DNA of 64,000 nucleotides from Clarkia xantiana subsp. parviflora (GCA_036873135.1 JAPTYO010000001.1:53204624-53268623), one strand, 5' to 3'. Shown: positions 25,062-36,373, counted from the stretch's first letter. Translations and numbers: made by a program. Notes: generated by a model from the letters alone, not told the origin.

Positions 25062-25066
25062 CCCGC
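24994..25066 (-). tRNA. tRNA-Phe (GAA)
   Basis: A 73-base tRNA reads on the minus strand from 25066. The acceptor stem GCGGGGA pairs with TCACCGC (one G-T pair), the D-arm is AGCTCAGTTGGGAGAGC, the anticodon loop ACTGAAGATC has anticodon GAA, the T-arm contains GTTCGATCC, and the discriminator is A. There is no intron. A and B boxes are intact. Downstream on the minus strand a T-rich run (TTTTG TTTTTC, near 24975-24988) can end Pol III transcription. The sequence is the nuclear cytosolic type. Confidence 0.97.
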
Positions 25067-25254
25067 TTGATGAACCTCGTGTTCAGGCTTCTAAACAGTT
25101 ATCTAAAAACGAATTAAAAATTCATTTTTTTGTTAGAACTCTTTAACACGGAACTTTCTTCTGTCGGTTCCTTGCGGATAAAAAACATGTCCTACCACAG
25201 AGGCATTTAGATTCGTCACACTTGTGCTTTTAGCCGCTTCACAAAGATCCCAAG

Positions 25255-27045
25255 ATGAGGAAATCCGTATCTTTCAAGGACGAATTCACTTTTGGTTTGT
25301 TCTTATCATCATCACCATCACTATATTGGGTGTGCATGTCAATTTTGTGTTTTTTCTTACCTCATCTAACCATGAATCATTTTGCTGATCGCAGAGCAGA
25401 GATTGGCGGAGTCGCACGATATCATCGCCACATACCCCAATCGGATCCCGGTGAGTTCCTCTTAGCTTTCCATTTCTTCATTAGTTCATCAAGATTCTGC
25501 ATCTGGGTGGACCCTTTATCTGCATGTACTTTGTGATGATTGGCAAAATTTCTTATTTTTTTGATGATCAAGTGTTCATGCTGTTTGTTTTATAGAAAAA
25601 TGAGCTGAATTTTGCAATTTCATGAACTTTTGTTCTCCTTTTGGATATGAATTCAGATTTCTTCGAGTCGTCGAAGTTTAAGCTGTGATAATTGACAAAA
25701 AGTTGCCTCTTTTATATGATCAAAGTGCTCAGAATTTGTGATTTCCTCAGCTTTTGGTTCTTCATTCGGCTATAATTTCAGAGTTGTTCGACTCTTTGAG
25801 TTTAGACTGGTTAAAAAGTCAACTTTTCATCTTTATATCACTATAGTTTTTGAAGTTTCAACATTAGAAGCTTGCTGATTGTTATTGCTCAGGCTAAAAG
25901 GTGACTCTTATATTTACATTTTATTTTAAATGTGGTAACAGGTTATTGTAGAAAGATATAGCAGGACTGATCTTCCTTACTTGGAGAAGAAAAAGTAAGC
26001 TTAGCTGTCTTCTCTTTTCTTAGTCATTATTGTTGATTGGTACTTTTTGTTCATCCATACAATGTGAAGATACCCAGCACTTTTTAATAGTATATAGCAT
26101 TAGCACAATTATAGAACGCTTAACTTGAAGATGAAGTTTCTATATTTGGCTTTGCACATTTCCATGGTTGGTAATCCAAAAACATCACTCTCTTCTGTAT
26201 TATCTGATTTGTTCTTCCTCTTGGTAATTGCCTTATCCTGTTAACAAAGTATTCTATCATGTAATCTCATCTTGTAAAGAGCTCAGGATGCTAACTTCTT
26301 CACAAGGGTGGGAGTAAATTGTTTTTTTTTTGTGTGTAGCAAAGGAATCAAAGAGGAGATAAATAGGGAAAAAAAAACCGAATATTGATGTTTTCGTCAT
26401 TGTTCTTGAATAAAATTGAATCTTGATGTTGGAATTTTCTTCTGTTCTTGAACAAATAGGTACTTGGTTCCTCGAGACATGTTGGTTGTCTTTCTGTTCT
26501 TGAACAAAGATCGAATCTTTGATGTTTTCGTTATTGCTCTTGAATAAAAATTGAATCTTGATGTGTATTTTTTCCTGTTTCTTGAACAAATAGGTCCTTG
26601 GTTCCTTGAGACAAGTTGGTTTTCTTTATGTTCTTGAACTAAAATCGAATCTTGATGTTGGTTTCGTTCCTGTTCTTGAATAAAAATCGAATCTTGATGT
26701 TGGGTTCTTTCTGTTCTTGAACAAATAGGTACTTGGTTCCTCGAGACATGTCCGTAGGACAGTTCATCCACATCTTAAGCAGCAGACTTTACTTGGAGCC
26801 GGGCAAAGCCCTCTTTGTTTTCGTGAAGAATACTCTACCTCAAACAGGTAAAACCGTAAACTCAACAACACAATTGCAATTACAGTAGCTTTGCTCATCT
26901 GTAAACTAATACGATCTCCATGTTCGGTTCTTCTCTATCTGCAGCGAGTTTGATGAATTCTGTTTATGAGGAATACAAGGACAAAGATGGGTTTCTGTAT
27001 ATGTGCTACAGCAGCGAAAAGACCTTTGGGTCTAAACATGTGTAA
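25255..27045 (+). CDS. ATG8: Autophagy ubiquitin-like protein ATG8, clade II
   Basis: Exons 25255-25294, 25395-25450, 25942-25994, 26729-26847 and 26945-27045 give 122 residues, the right size for ATG8. ATG8 is conjugated to phosphatidylethanolamine on the phagophore and binds cargo receptors. Visible landmarks: [20 protein letters not shown] (clade II ATG8h/i-like rather than the KRRAEAARIREKYPDR type), [29 protein letters not shown], and [15 protein letters not shown]. The conserved glycine (residue 118) is followed by SKHV, so the precursor needs ATG4 cleavage. From memory, Arabidopsis ATG8h/i end at the glycine. Intron 3 holds duplicated copies of the exon-4 acceptor. The start ATG at 25255 is the first in-frame one. 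Confidence 0.95.
26369..26752 (+). repeat. Tandem repeats duplicating the ATG8 intron 3/exon 4 boundary
   Basis: A unit of about 134 bp is repeated. It combines TTCTTGAATAAAA..GAATCTTGATGTT motifs with an intact copy of the acceptor and the first bases of exon 4 (AACAAATAG|GTACTTGG, then TTCCTCGAGACATGT). Copies start their exon-like part at 26460 and 26594. The true exon 4, which alone continues into coding sequence, starts at 26729. The first decoy matches the real exon start for about 22 bases; the second has several changes (GTCCTTGG..TTGAGACAAG). Confidence 0.88.
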
Positions 27046-27420
27046 ATTGTATCTGTACAACATCTGCTCTCTGTTTCTGTTAATTGTTCATATCATCAAT
27101 CAATGCAAAGTAAATTAAAAGGTCTTAAAGTTGGAACATCAATTGTTAAATTCTTTGATTGGAGCTTGTTGATTTCATTGTGGTCAATGCGTCGAAACCG
27201 ATTAAGTCTAGTTTTCCTCCAGGTTGGTGCATCAAAATCTGCTGGTGGGTGCCACAAAAACTCCAGGTTGGTGCACCAAAATCTGAAGGTGGGTGCCACA
27301 AAAGCTTTATGTTGGTGTACCAAAATCTGCACCTTTTTCACTCACTAAAAGAAACATAAAAACAGTTTCAGTTTCAACTATGGATTCTTCGGGGCTTTAA
27401 AATGGGAAGGTTATTATTTA
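27046..27420. other. ATG8 3' UTR and downstream spacer with a short tandem repeat
   Basis: Between about 27220 and 27335 a unit of about 45 bp repeats 2.5 times (GGTTGGTGCA(T/C)CAAAATCTG, then GGTGGGTGCCACAAAA). It produces small spurious frames on both strands. No gene. Confidence 0.7.
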
Positions 27421-27946
27421 GAGTTAATAACTAAAAAACTGTCTAATGTTTACCTTATATTAAAATTAGGTGTCGGAAGTTTTAAATGTTAAACTATAGT
27501 GTCCAAGGTTTTAAATTTGTTAAAATGTGATGTCTCGGTGTGATTACTTTAGAGAAGTCAATTCTGACGAAATCGTCTATCAAATTTGAGTTCTCATACA
27601 CACTCCCTTCTCGTCATCTTGCCGGGACCGTCACCTAAGAAGTTGACCACATCCGCGCAAGTAAATCTCGCTCTATTGTTCTTGAAAAATGTTACACACC
27701 ACTCTTCTAAAAACTTTTTTTTAACGTTCAATTTTTGGATGAAATTTGACGATTTTGTAAAAAGTAAAGAGTGATGAATTATGAGTGGATGTGTTGATGA
27801 AAATTATTGAATGGAGATGAAAAGACGCGTATAGACACAAATTTCAACAAAAATAAAATTTGAGACAGTCCATTTTAACATTTCAAACTTCAAACACATA
27901 ATTTTAACATAGGGTAAACATTGGACAGTTTTTTAGTTATTAAGCC
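27421..27946. mobile_element. Mutator-like MITE with 9-bp target duplication
   Basis: Long inverted termini start GAGTTAATAACTAAAAAACTG and end CAGTTTTTTAGTTATTAAGCC. They extend through AATGTTTACC..TAAAATTAGGTGTC-like blocks on the left and their complements on the right. A 9-bp duplication TATTATTTA flanks it (27412-27420, 27947-27955). Length 526 bp. The interior shares GTCATCTTGCCG.GAC..GTCACCTAA and CCACATCCGCGCAAGTAAA with the copy at 50744-51228. Confidence 0.88.
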
Positions 27947-27955
27947 TATTATTTA

Positions 27956-28313
27956 TTAAAGACATAAAAAGTGATCCTTTTCACCTAAACACTACACTTT
28001 TACTGTATATACCACATTCCACATTCATTGTAGTCTCATACACTGAACCATATATTTCAACTTGGAATCATTGATTGCCTTACATAATTCATCATCATCA
28101 TCAATAACAAAATATGAAGTCAATCCAAAAGGGAAACCAGTCTATTTTCTTTTCTGCATAATCTAAATTCACCCATCTAAGAGACCTGCATTTTAAAACC
28201 CCACTTCTTCACAGCCTCAAAAAAATGCACAAAACAATGACCATTCTGCAGCCTCACTCCAAAAGATAGGCAACCAAAAAACTTACCCTTTTGAAGAACC
28301 AACCCATTTACCT
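27956..28313. other. 3' flank of the HEL2-like gene
   Basis: Non-coding spacer and probable 3' UTR of the minus-strand E3 ligase gene; nothing else seen. Confidence 0.5.
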
Positions 28314-31300
28314 CTAGTAAAACTGAAGCTTGTTACCTCCTCCCTTGCCCCATACCCCACGAAGCGGTACCGCAGCGGTTGAGTTGTCGCCATTCGATTT
28401 CCCGACCACAGGGTCGGGATCAGGATCAGGGTCTGAGTTCCTAAGGTCAAGAATCGAAGCCTTTGACCCTTCTCCGAGCCGAACCCTATGAAATTTTGAA
28501 GTCTTCTTCGGTTTTTTACTCCCCGAAGTTTGGCTTTCTATCAACTCTTTCCCTAAACTTTCTGAGTCGTTAATAATCACCTTCGATTTACCCTTGGTAT
28601 TTCGGTACCCGTCTTTTGACAAAACCTCGACTTCTTGCTCCAACGGTTTGAAACTCGATTGCAGTTCCCTGACGGTCCCGATAATGCTTTCGGCTAAAGT
28701 GTTTGTCGGATTTGTCGGCTTAGCATCAACTGATTTTCCTTTACTGCCCTTGGATTGTCCAAACCCGTTCTCTTTTGCGTCGTTCCTCCGCATACTAGCG
28801 TTATGAGCATCCATCAGCGCTCTCTGCTTCTCGGGATCGGGTAACAGCCGAACCAAATCGAGAATCAAATGCGATAAGCCGAAATGCTGCACATAGTCGA
28901 TGTAAGTTTCGGAATCGACCGATCCCTGCCGATAGTGCGAAGAAATCTCCTTAAAAGCAGTGTAACTCTCTTCATCGTTACCCAGCGCAGCCCTGATCTT
29001 CTCGACTAATAACCGATTCGCCGCTTGAACATCCTCCACCTTCGGGACAACCTGGGTTCTTGTTGGAACTTGACGAACCGCCGAAATTGGTGGAAAATCG
29101 GACGAAGTTGATTCCTTACCGGCTAGATTCGGTGCAGAGGCAGAGTGGCTGATCCTATTAGGGGTAGGCGATTTGACTCGTAGAGCTGCTGCTGCCGCTG
29201 CTCGACCCAGAGCCTGACCTTTCGCGAGACTTGCATAACTAGATGAAGCGGGCCCGCTGCTCACTGGAGCAGCCACAATTGGTGGGGCCGGTGGTGCAGC
29301 CGGACGGGCTGGAGTGGCCCACGCCCTAGTAGAAGACGATCCATTGGAGTTCTTGATGTTTTTCTTTGCCTGGTTCTTATTTTTGCGGCGGAGGAGATCA
29401 GCCATGGTGTTGCGAGAAGATTCGGTATCTACTTTTGACATCTGGGTGCTACTACTAGCGGCAAGCGGAGGAAAAGCAGCTTCTTGGAGAGCTCCGCTCA
29501 TCGGACCCTGTCCCAGGGCTTGTCGGTACCTTCTAGATTGCTCGGATTCTGTGGCTAAGGATTCGAATTGGTTGATGATTTCATCGGTCTCATTACCATC
29601 GGCAAATTCGGGGATTGTTGTTCTTGCAGCAGAAAATGATCCACCACTGTCAGAGTTTCCAGTCTCTAGACTGGCTTGAATGGCTGCTGTGACTTGATCA
29701 TCGACATAGTCATTGCGAATCGGGCGTCCCCTTCCACCACGCCGCCGCCGATCCTGTTCGCTGCTCCGGTGAAATCGGAAGCTTGTGGGTATCTGATTGA
29801 GAAAGAGCATGTCACAGACTGAAGACCGCAAAAAAAGTTTTTTTTCTGGCAAAACTCAGATTTTGATAGTGGGTGATCAACAAAAGAAGTTTTTTCTTTA
29901 AAAAAAAAAACAATCTAATAATTTTTGCCAAAAAACAAGAATTTGATGATGAGTGATAAAAAAAAGAAGCTTTTTGAGTATCATGTAATGCAGGAAATGA
30001 AGGGAAGTTTTATTTTTATAATTTCAATTAGTGTACCTGGAGAGCTGCATTACGTTTTGCCCTAGACATGCGACCACCATGTTCCAAAGTATTATGTCGC
30101 TGCGAAATAGCCGGAAAATCATATATCAAGAAGAATGAAAAATGATACTTCCAACAAACATGATTAATTTTACTACCAAAGCCATTTGAGATATTACCTT
30201 CATCTCTGCATCAGACGGAAAAACAATGAACTTCTTTGCAAGACAGCCCTCATCTTCACAGAGGAAGTGATCATGACGGAAGTGTATCTGAAAAAATAAA
30301 AAAACGAAACGGAAATTATGGTAAATGGCATCACCGCAAAGGAAACACTCATAATAATGTAATAAGCATAACATAAATCTTGCCTCAAGATCATCGTAGT
30401 TCTTGAAGTAATCAAATTGACCCGGGTTCTGCCTGTATCCAGAATATAGCTATCAAGATTTGGAAAATCTGCAAACAATCAGTATTAAAGATTTTTCTAG
30501 GAAGAAAAAACGTACCTTTGGCATATAAAACAGGTAAAATGTTCAGTAGACATATGAGTGTAAAGCTCATTATCCCCATAAAACGGAGTCTTGCAAAAGT
30601 CACAAGGTGGATGCCCAGAAAATCCACCTCTTTCAGCCTCATCGCCGTCAACTTCGGAATCACCAGTATTAATGTGCTGATTCAGTTGTGCACGAGTATA
30701 CAGCTTCTGTTCACATATAAATATCTGCACAAAAAGCACGAGAATGAGTATTAATTTTTTTTTTAAAAGAGCCTTCAAGATTTTCATAGATTAGATTTAT
30801 GGATAATACCTTTCGACCTTCCAAGCAGAGGTTGCACATAAGCAACTTGTGCTGATGAAATAAATGACCCTTTAGCTGCTCGACACTTCTAAACCTTCCA
30901 CGGCGCTTGGGAGCTTCGGATGGGTCCATATTGTCACATACGGTACAAGAAAGCTTGCACATTGCCCTGATCATTTTATAATGGTCCATATCGTCAAAAA
31001 ATGATTGTGTGTCTTCATGGTACCAATATAATCCGGAACGGCCTTCTCTTGGCTCAGAAGGCAGCACCCCAAAGTCATTAATCATCGCTGTGTAATCACC
31101 CAATGCCTGGAACACAAGTACCATTGTAGAATCTTAAATGCAGGTGGTAAACTATTTTAATTTTACTAGGTGGAGCAATGACATAGTGAGAACCCAATTA
31201 AAAGGGTTCAAAATGCAAAATTGCTAGCTAAACTATTACATCCATAAGTATCAAACTAAGCGTCCGGTGGAAACTTCCTGAAACAGAAACTAGAAGTCGA

Positions 31301-32299
31301 TCTTCATTAGCTAGACGAAATCTGAACATAAAATTGATTCCGAAATGAAACCTTCATGAATTGATTTTTTCGAGCATTCTAAGTAAAACCCTTAGAAGTA
31401 TTAACTAATATATGGGAGTGATACCCGCTCCTCCGACCCTTTTTCTTTTATCTTTTACAAAAAAAAAATTACCATATATAACACAAAATTTCTCCGCCGA
31501 TTCCTTCTAGTCTAGTCATTATCCCTCGAGAAGTAGAAAGAATTACAATCCCTATCCCGCCTAAAAGTCTAGGAACTTTTTGATAGTTAGAACTTAGAAT
31601 AGACTCGCAGGCCAGGTCTACTATATGCTAGATATTAGGTAAGTCCATTTTTTTTTTCAAGTTTTGGACAGAAAATCCAGTTGTGGCACATACTTTTCAT
31701 CCAGTTAGGTCCAAGGTAAACATAAATGGATTGAGATGGCAAGTTGCACTAAGGTATTACAGCTAGTGAAAAGTTCAGCTAGCAACTAGTTCATCAGTCA
31801 CATGTTCAGCTAGCAACCGGTATATAACCCGAACTAAACTCAATCAATTTCACCGAGTCGAAGCAGCTATCCCTACTCCAGAGCTTGATTTATGCAACCT
31901 TCATATGCATAAAACTTATAATTCACCAATGGAATGCTTTAACAACCAAGTTAAACAAGGTAAGCCCTTATCTGCAATTACATAATGATTCAATGGCAAA
32001 TAGATGGTTGCATTGATAAAAAATTCATTCTTCAAGCGGTTAACTCTCTTAATCCCATTAAATCGGAGAACAGATTGCTTGCCATTAAATAATGATCATG
32101 GATTATAAAGAGGGATAGTAGAGATCTCAACCTTGGTGACGAACACGACAGGAGCCTCAGTCTTGCAGATGCAGCAGCGCCGATCGTCACAGATGAAGCG
32201 GAGGCGAGCCACGCAGGTGGAGCAGACGTCGCGGTGGCCGCAAGCTCCGTAGGCAACCCATTCCAAGCTCTCCGCGCAGACGGCACACGAATCGTCCAT
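28314..32299 (-). CDS. HEL2/ZNF598-type RING E3 ubiquitin ligase
   Basis: Exons 32299-32132, 31106-30810, 30724-30516, 30432-30384, 30287-30198, 30099-30037 and 29792-28314 give 784 residues. The N-terminal RING finger (residues 5-45: [24 protein letters not shown]) is followed by [12 protein letters not shown] and C2H2-like fingers ([63 protein letters not shown]). Next comes a basic stretch ([10 protein letters not shown]), a long low-complexity region, and the terminal [12 protein letters not shown] motif. Yeast Hel2 and human ZNF598 ubiquitinate the 40S subunit of collided ribosomes; the same role is inferred. The ATG at 32299 is the first in frame (a GTG nine bases upstream is not used). 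The intron after the exon ending at 30384 starts with GC instead of GT. Intron 1 contains a chloroplast rps8 fragment. Confidence 0.92.
31479..31645 (-). pseudogene. Nuclear insertion of chloroplast DNA: 3' part of rps8
   Basis: Read on the minus strand the segment encodes, with breaks, SRPGLRVYS...[23 protein letters not shown] and [14 protein letters not shown] followed by a stop at 31479-31481. This is the C-terminal half of the plastid ribosomal protein S8. Compared with the functional gene there is a small duplication (AGTTCTA) and a four-codon deletion between MT and RLEG, so it cannot encode a functional S8. It lies inside intron 1 of the HEL2-like gene, in the same orientation. The outer limits of the plastid-derived block are not certain; 31400-31478 may also belong. 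Confidence 0.85.
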
Positions 32300-32667
32300 C
32301 TTCGACACTCAGAATCACCGAGAAAGCGGAAATTTCTAGGGTTTCGGAGCAGAGCAGTCAAATCAGGGAACCAGCGGAGAATCAAATTATACAGCTCGAG
32401 ATACAAAATTTGAAGTGCAATGAACTTACCCGAAATTGGGATTGTCGGACTCGATGTGAAAGCGGCAACCTTTCCACTTCTTTATGAAGCACGATTGAAT
32501 CTTGTTGTTCTTGGGGAGAGAGTAATAGTCAAAAATCAGATCTTTCGTCTTAGATTGTGGGTAATTTTTGTGTTAGTTGGGCCTGGACATGGACCGACGT
32601 CAGCTTGGTTCTACGACATCTAGCAGTACATGCTAACATCGTGTGCATTGCGTGAAGTACAATACAA

Positions 32668-32711
<44 letters not shown>

Positions 32712-32860
32712 TTTAAGTTTGGTGTTGTTTGCATATCACATATTTTATAAATAAAAAAAAATGTAATCTTAATTAAATTATACGAAATTAAATTATACGA
32801 AATTTATAAAAAATATTTTCAATGGATTTTAAGAAAATACATATAGATATATAATTAGAT
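32300..32860. other. HEL2-like gene 5' region and AT microsatellite
   Basis: This is the upstream region of the HEL2-like gene (minus strand), with a GC-richer leader at 32300-32640, followed by an (AT)n microsatellite at 32668-32708 and AT-rich sequence. Confidence 0.5.
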
Positions 32861-32861
32861 A

Positions 32862-33711
32862 ATTATTAAGATCATATTTACATCAAAATTAAGTGTCTCC
32901 AACTATAAGTCGATCAATGAATCTCCCTCTTTCAATTTGATACAGCCTTCGATCGGTTTTTGCAATCTTTCAAAGAACTCAATTAGTGCCCCCATCTCGT
33001 CACATTCATCCGCCTCTGAATATAAATAAAAATATTTGTTATAAAGATTAAAGAGTTTGCTTCGCATAATGGTTATATATATAGGTTAAATATTCATTAG
33101 ATTTTATTGGCACTTAAATATTTTAATGTTTGGTTTGCATTGGTACATCTTGAAGTTTGGATTGAACTATTTCAGATTGAGTAATTTTTAAATGTAGTTT
33201 ACAAAATTGTATTGTCCAATTTTTTATATAAGCTTTTTCATGTCCGATTTTTTTTGTCGTGTTTTTCTCGTGTGTTCGTGCCGAACTAAATGACCACGAC
33301 CATGACCATGACTACGTATCAGGCAGTGTTTAGGTCAAACCACTAAAACATGATATGAACTTGGCACGACACGAACTCGCACAAATTTCGACATTAGATT
33401 GATTTTATCACATGATCCGACGACTTTCATTTTAACCTAACCGCATGCATCTTGGGAACCCAAAAGACTCGATTTGAAGAGTCAGAGAGATGAATCCTCT
33501 TTGGCTCTTCATTTTCTATTTTCAAGAACGTACACTTCCATTATTGCTTGCCTAGCTATCTACTTAACTACTTGAGAACCCAAAAGGTTCCTTGTGGAAG
33601 AAGAAACTTGGAATTCATTCCACTTGTGTGTGTATATATATATATAATATATTAACCGGATATTGACGGGTGTTCGTGCTATAGATATGGCTTCCTCAAC
33701 AACGTCCGATG
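32862..33711 (+). repeat. Upstream half of an 850-bp direct duplication (copy 1)
   Basis: This segment and 40150-40994 are nearly the same over about 850 bp. They start at TAATTATTAAGATCATATT.ACATC, run through GTGTCTCCAACTATAA, GGTTTGCATTGGT.CATCTTGAAG, a CGTGTCGTG-type palindromic stretch and CTTGAGAACCCAAAAGG, and end with the first exon of a MATH-domain gene. The block is the promoter region of that gene, copied along with exon 1. Confidence 0.85.
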
Positions 33712-33995
33712 GTATATAAACAGTGGCGACTGCAGTAGTATAGTTGGGGACATTCTGTCCCCCATTATTGGGGTAAATTTTATATATAATATACTTCAAC
33801 TCAAGTCTCAAACTATTATCACTGTTAAAAAAATGTCCAAAATCAATAAGTATGATTTTACTTCACTTCAAAACTAATAGTCTATTAATACCTCAATTTA
33901 ATACATATATATATAATAATAAACTTAAGCTTTCATTTTATTTTATTTTTTTAACCCAAAAGTAATTAATTTTATAAATATGTATTATCTATCTA

Positions 33996-35589
33996 TCTAT
34001 CTATATATAATAAGGGAATAGGTGAGAGAGTGAATCATTTTTGTTGTGCCACATCATCATTTTAACTCATTCTAAGCATGACACTTCATCACCATTCTGG
34101 GCCGTCTTTTTCAGCCTTTGCCAGACGTCCGTTTCAGCATTTGCCAGTCTTTTTTTTACATTTGATGTTTTCAGCCTTTTTAGGCTTTTTAATCTCGGCC
34201 CAACTTTATCCGGGCTAATGTTGTAGCTAAACTGCTCTACATCATCACCAAATAAAAAAACACCATCAGTTACGATTTGGACAGCATTAAATCAGATGGT
34301 GAAAACTCAGGAAAAAAAAACTAATTTGAATCATCTCTTTAATCTTGGCAAAAAAAATCATCTCTTTAATTAAACCTTTAGTTACAATTTAGACCTTCAG
34401 TTACGAATGAGTAAATTAGCAGTAAATTATCGGAGCAGAAAACGAAGCATCTGATTGTTTAAGAATAGAGTAATAAACATAACGTAAATAAAATTAATAA
34501 GGTCTTTAAATTTTGGTATTACTGTGAAAGTCAGTACTTTACTATAAATTTACCAAACCCTTCTCTTTTGCAGCTGATCGGCCAATCTGACTCTTTGCAC
34601 AAATCGGTAAACTCCTCCGATGTAGCTGTGGAGATATTAACAGGTAGTTTCGACGGAGGTGCCCGTGCTGAGTGAAGAGAAGCTATGTGGCGTGGCGTAA
34701 GCTGGTGCGGAAGAAGTGTAGCAGGACGACCCTAAACAACGGTTGGTGGTGGATCGGCGAGGTGGTTTAGCGGCCCTTCGCCATTCTACCGGATGTCGAG
34801 GCTTGCATGCGTCGAATCGAGTGGAAATGTAGAGGAGGGGCAGTTGAGTAACAGATCTGAGAAGCTGGATGCCGAGGCGGCCGGAGACGGGATCGGTCGG
34901 GGCCGAAGGCTGTCGAAGATGGAACATAGTTGTTGGCTCTGTGGGGGCTTGAATTTGGTAGGAGATCGCCGGCTGAAGGTGGATGAGATGGAGGTTTCAG
35001 TGTTGGGTAATTTAAGGTTGTCTCAAACTGTCCATTACAGTTGCGGCTAATGTAATGGTGGGGAGACGCAGGAGTAGTAGGTGGCAGAGGGTTAGGGTTA
35101 GGTGAGAACATTTACTAAATATATACGTGTGGGCTTTGTGGGTTTAAGGTTGTAAGGTGGGTATGGTTTGACATGTGGGCTTTATGGGTTTGTGTTTGTA
35201 ATGTGGGTTTTGTTTCAAATTGAAATCATAAGCATGCTCTCAATTAACCAAAATGGGAAAAATCAAAACAAATTTACAACCAAATCATAAGTACTTTACT
35301 GAGATATTATTTGAATTCAAAATTATCTATAAAAAATATCGCTTAATCTTAAATTAAAAAATTATTATATTTATTTATCAGTAATAATAATAAATTTACC
35401 ATGCACGAAGCGCAAGAACAACACATAGGAGAACCGAGCACATATTATTGTTCGAGGTCGAACTCGCTAATAATTTAGGGTTTACGATTTCTAATATTAG
35501 TTACGAAATACAATTTTAATATTCTATATACATATAAACGTGCACGACTTAGCATATCACCCCGCGCGTAGCGCGGGGTCAGCACCTAG
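33996..35589 (+). mobile_element. Non-autonomous Helitron nested in the hAT element
   Basis: The 3' end has the classical Helitron form: a GC hairpin (CCCCGCGCG TA GCGCGGGG, 35561-35578) followed by TCAGCACCTAG, ending CTAG before a T. The 5' end lies in a TCTATCTATCTATATATAATAAGG stretch; because TC recurs there, the exact start is between 33988 and 34000. No Rep/helicase frame exists. The interior has GC-rich non-coding filler at 34560-35090, which may include a captured exon. Confidence 0.85.
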
Positions 35590-35956
35590 TTCTTAATAAA
35601 ATCAAATAAGAAACAAGAGTTATAGTAAATGAGTTAGAAAAACACTCGCTGAAATTTTTAAGAGTAGAAAATCGTATCACATTTAATCAAGTTTATATGC
35701 TACTGATTTACTGAGACTCTCAAAGAAACAAAAAGCTTAAAAATATCATTTTCAAGGCCAAAAAATAAGTTTAAAAATAACATTTTTCAACCATGAATTA
35801 GGTAAAAAAAACAAAAAACTACAAACTCGTTTGTTTGGTCATTTTCATATAAGTAGATATATCATTTTTAGTAATAAAAAATATCAATATTTTTGAATGT
35901 TTTTTTTTAATGGTTGAAAAATGTCCTCTATTATCCAAATCCTACGCCCGCCACTG
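35590..35956. other. Right part of the hAT element beyond the Helitron
   Basis: AT-rich filler up to the hAT right terminus; no gene. Confidence 0.6.
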
Positions 35957-36373
35957 TATATAAATATAATTTCTTTGCCTTGAGCATATCTATTCTTCAC
36001 GCCACCTTATTTTGATAGAGTACATTTTTATACTTAGAAAATTTCAGTGAAAAATTCATAGAAAGTTATCAAAAAACATGTCATGTAATGGTTGTTCATA
36101 AAAAGAGAATGTTGTTATAGATTGTCATCAATTGAAATTTCACAGTTATTTTCACATGTTCTAGCATCACTTATTTAGATAACAATATGATGTCCTAATC
36201 CTGCATTTGTGTTCGATATTGCGATGTTTGGTTGCAGCTGGAATCATCACTCAAATAGCGGATAATTCCGTGCCTGCGCATTATATGATGGAAACCAACT
36301 CATTTTCGATGTTGTCTAGTAACAATATCCACAAATTTGAAAGCAATGAGTTTGATGCCGGAGGATACAAATG

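Larger units (their letters stand above)
33721..35956. mobile_element. hAT element in intron 1 of MATH copy A
   Basis: The termini are CAGTGGCGAC at the left and CGCCCGCCACTG at the right, flanked by a perfect 8-bp duplication TATATAAA (33713-33720, 35957-35964). CAGTGGCG termini with 8-bp duplications are hAT-like. A Helitron occupies most of the interior; without it the element is about 640 bp and lacks a transposase frame. Confidence 0.88.
33687..36373 (+). pseudogene. MATH-domain gene copy A, broken by transposons
   Basis: Exon 1 (33687-33711, MASSTTSD plus one base) and exon 2 (36238-36373, AGIITQIADNSVPAHYMMETNSFSML...NEFDAGGYKC) correspond to the first two exons of the intact copy at 41418. 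A 2.2-kb hAT element carrying a Helitron sits 9 bp after the exon 1 donor. After exon 2 the donor is lost (ATG followed by TCTGAG instead of GTAT), and exons 3-6 are absent. Only the beginning of the first MATH domain remains, so it is not a functional gene. Confidence 0.88.

Noticed and set aside
26257..26771. Minus-strand frames of 110-124 residues with SRNQ.PICSR repeats
   Set aside because: Antisense of the tandem repeats in ATG8 intron 3.
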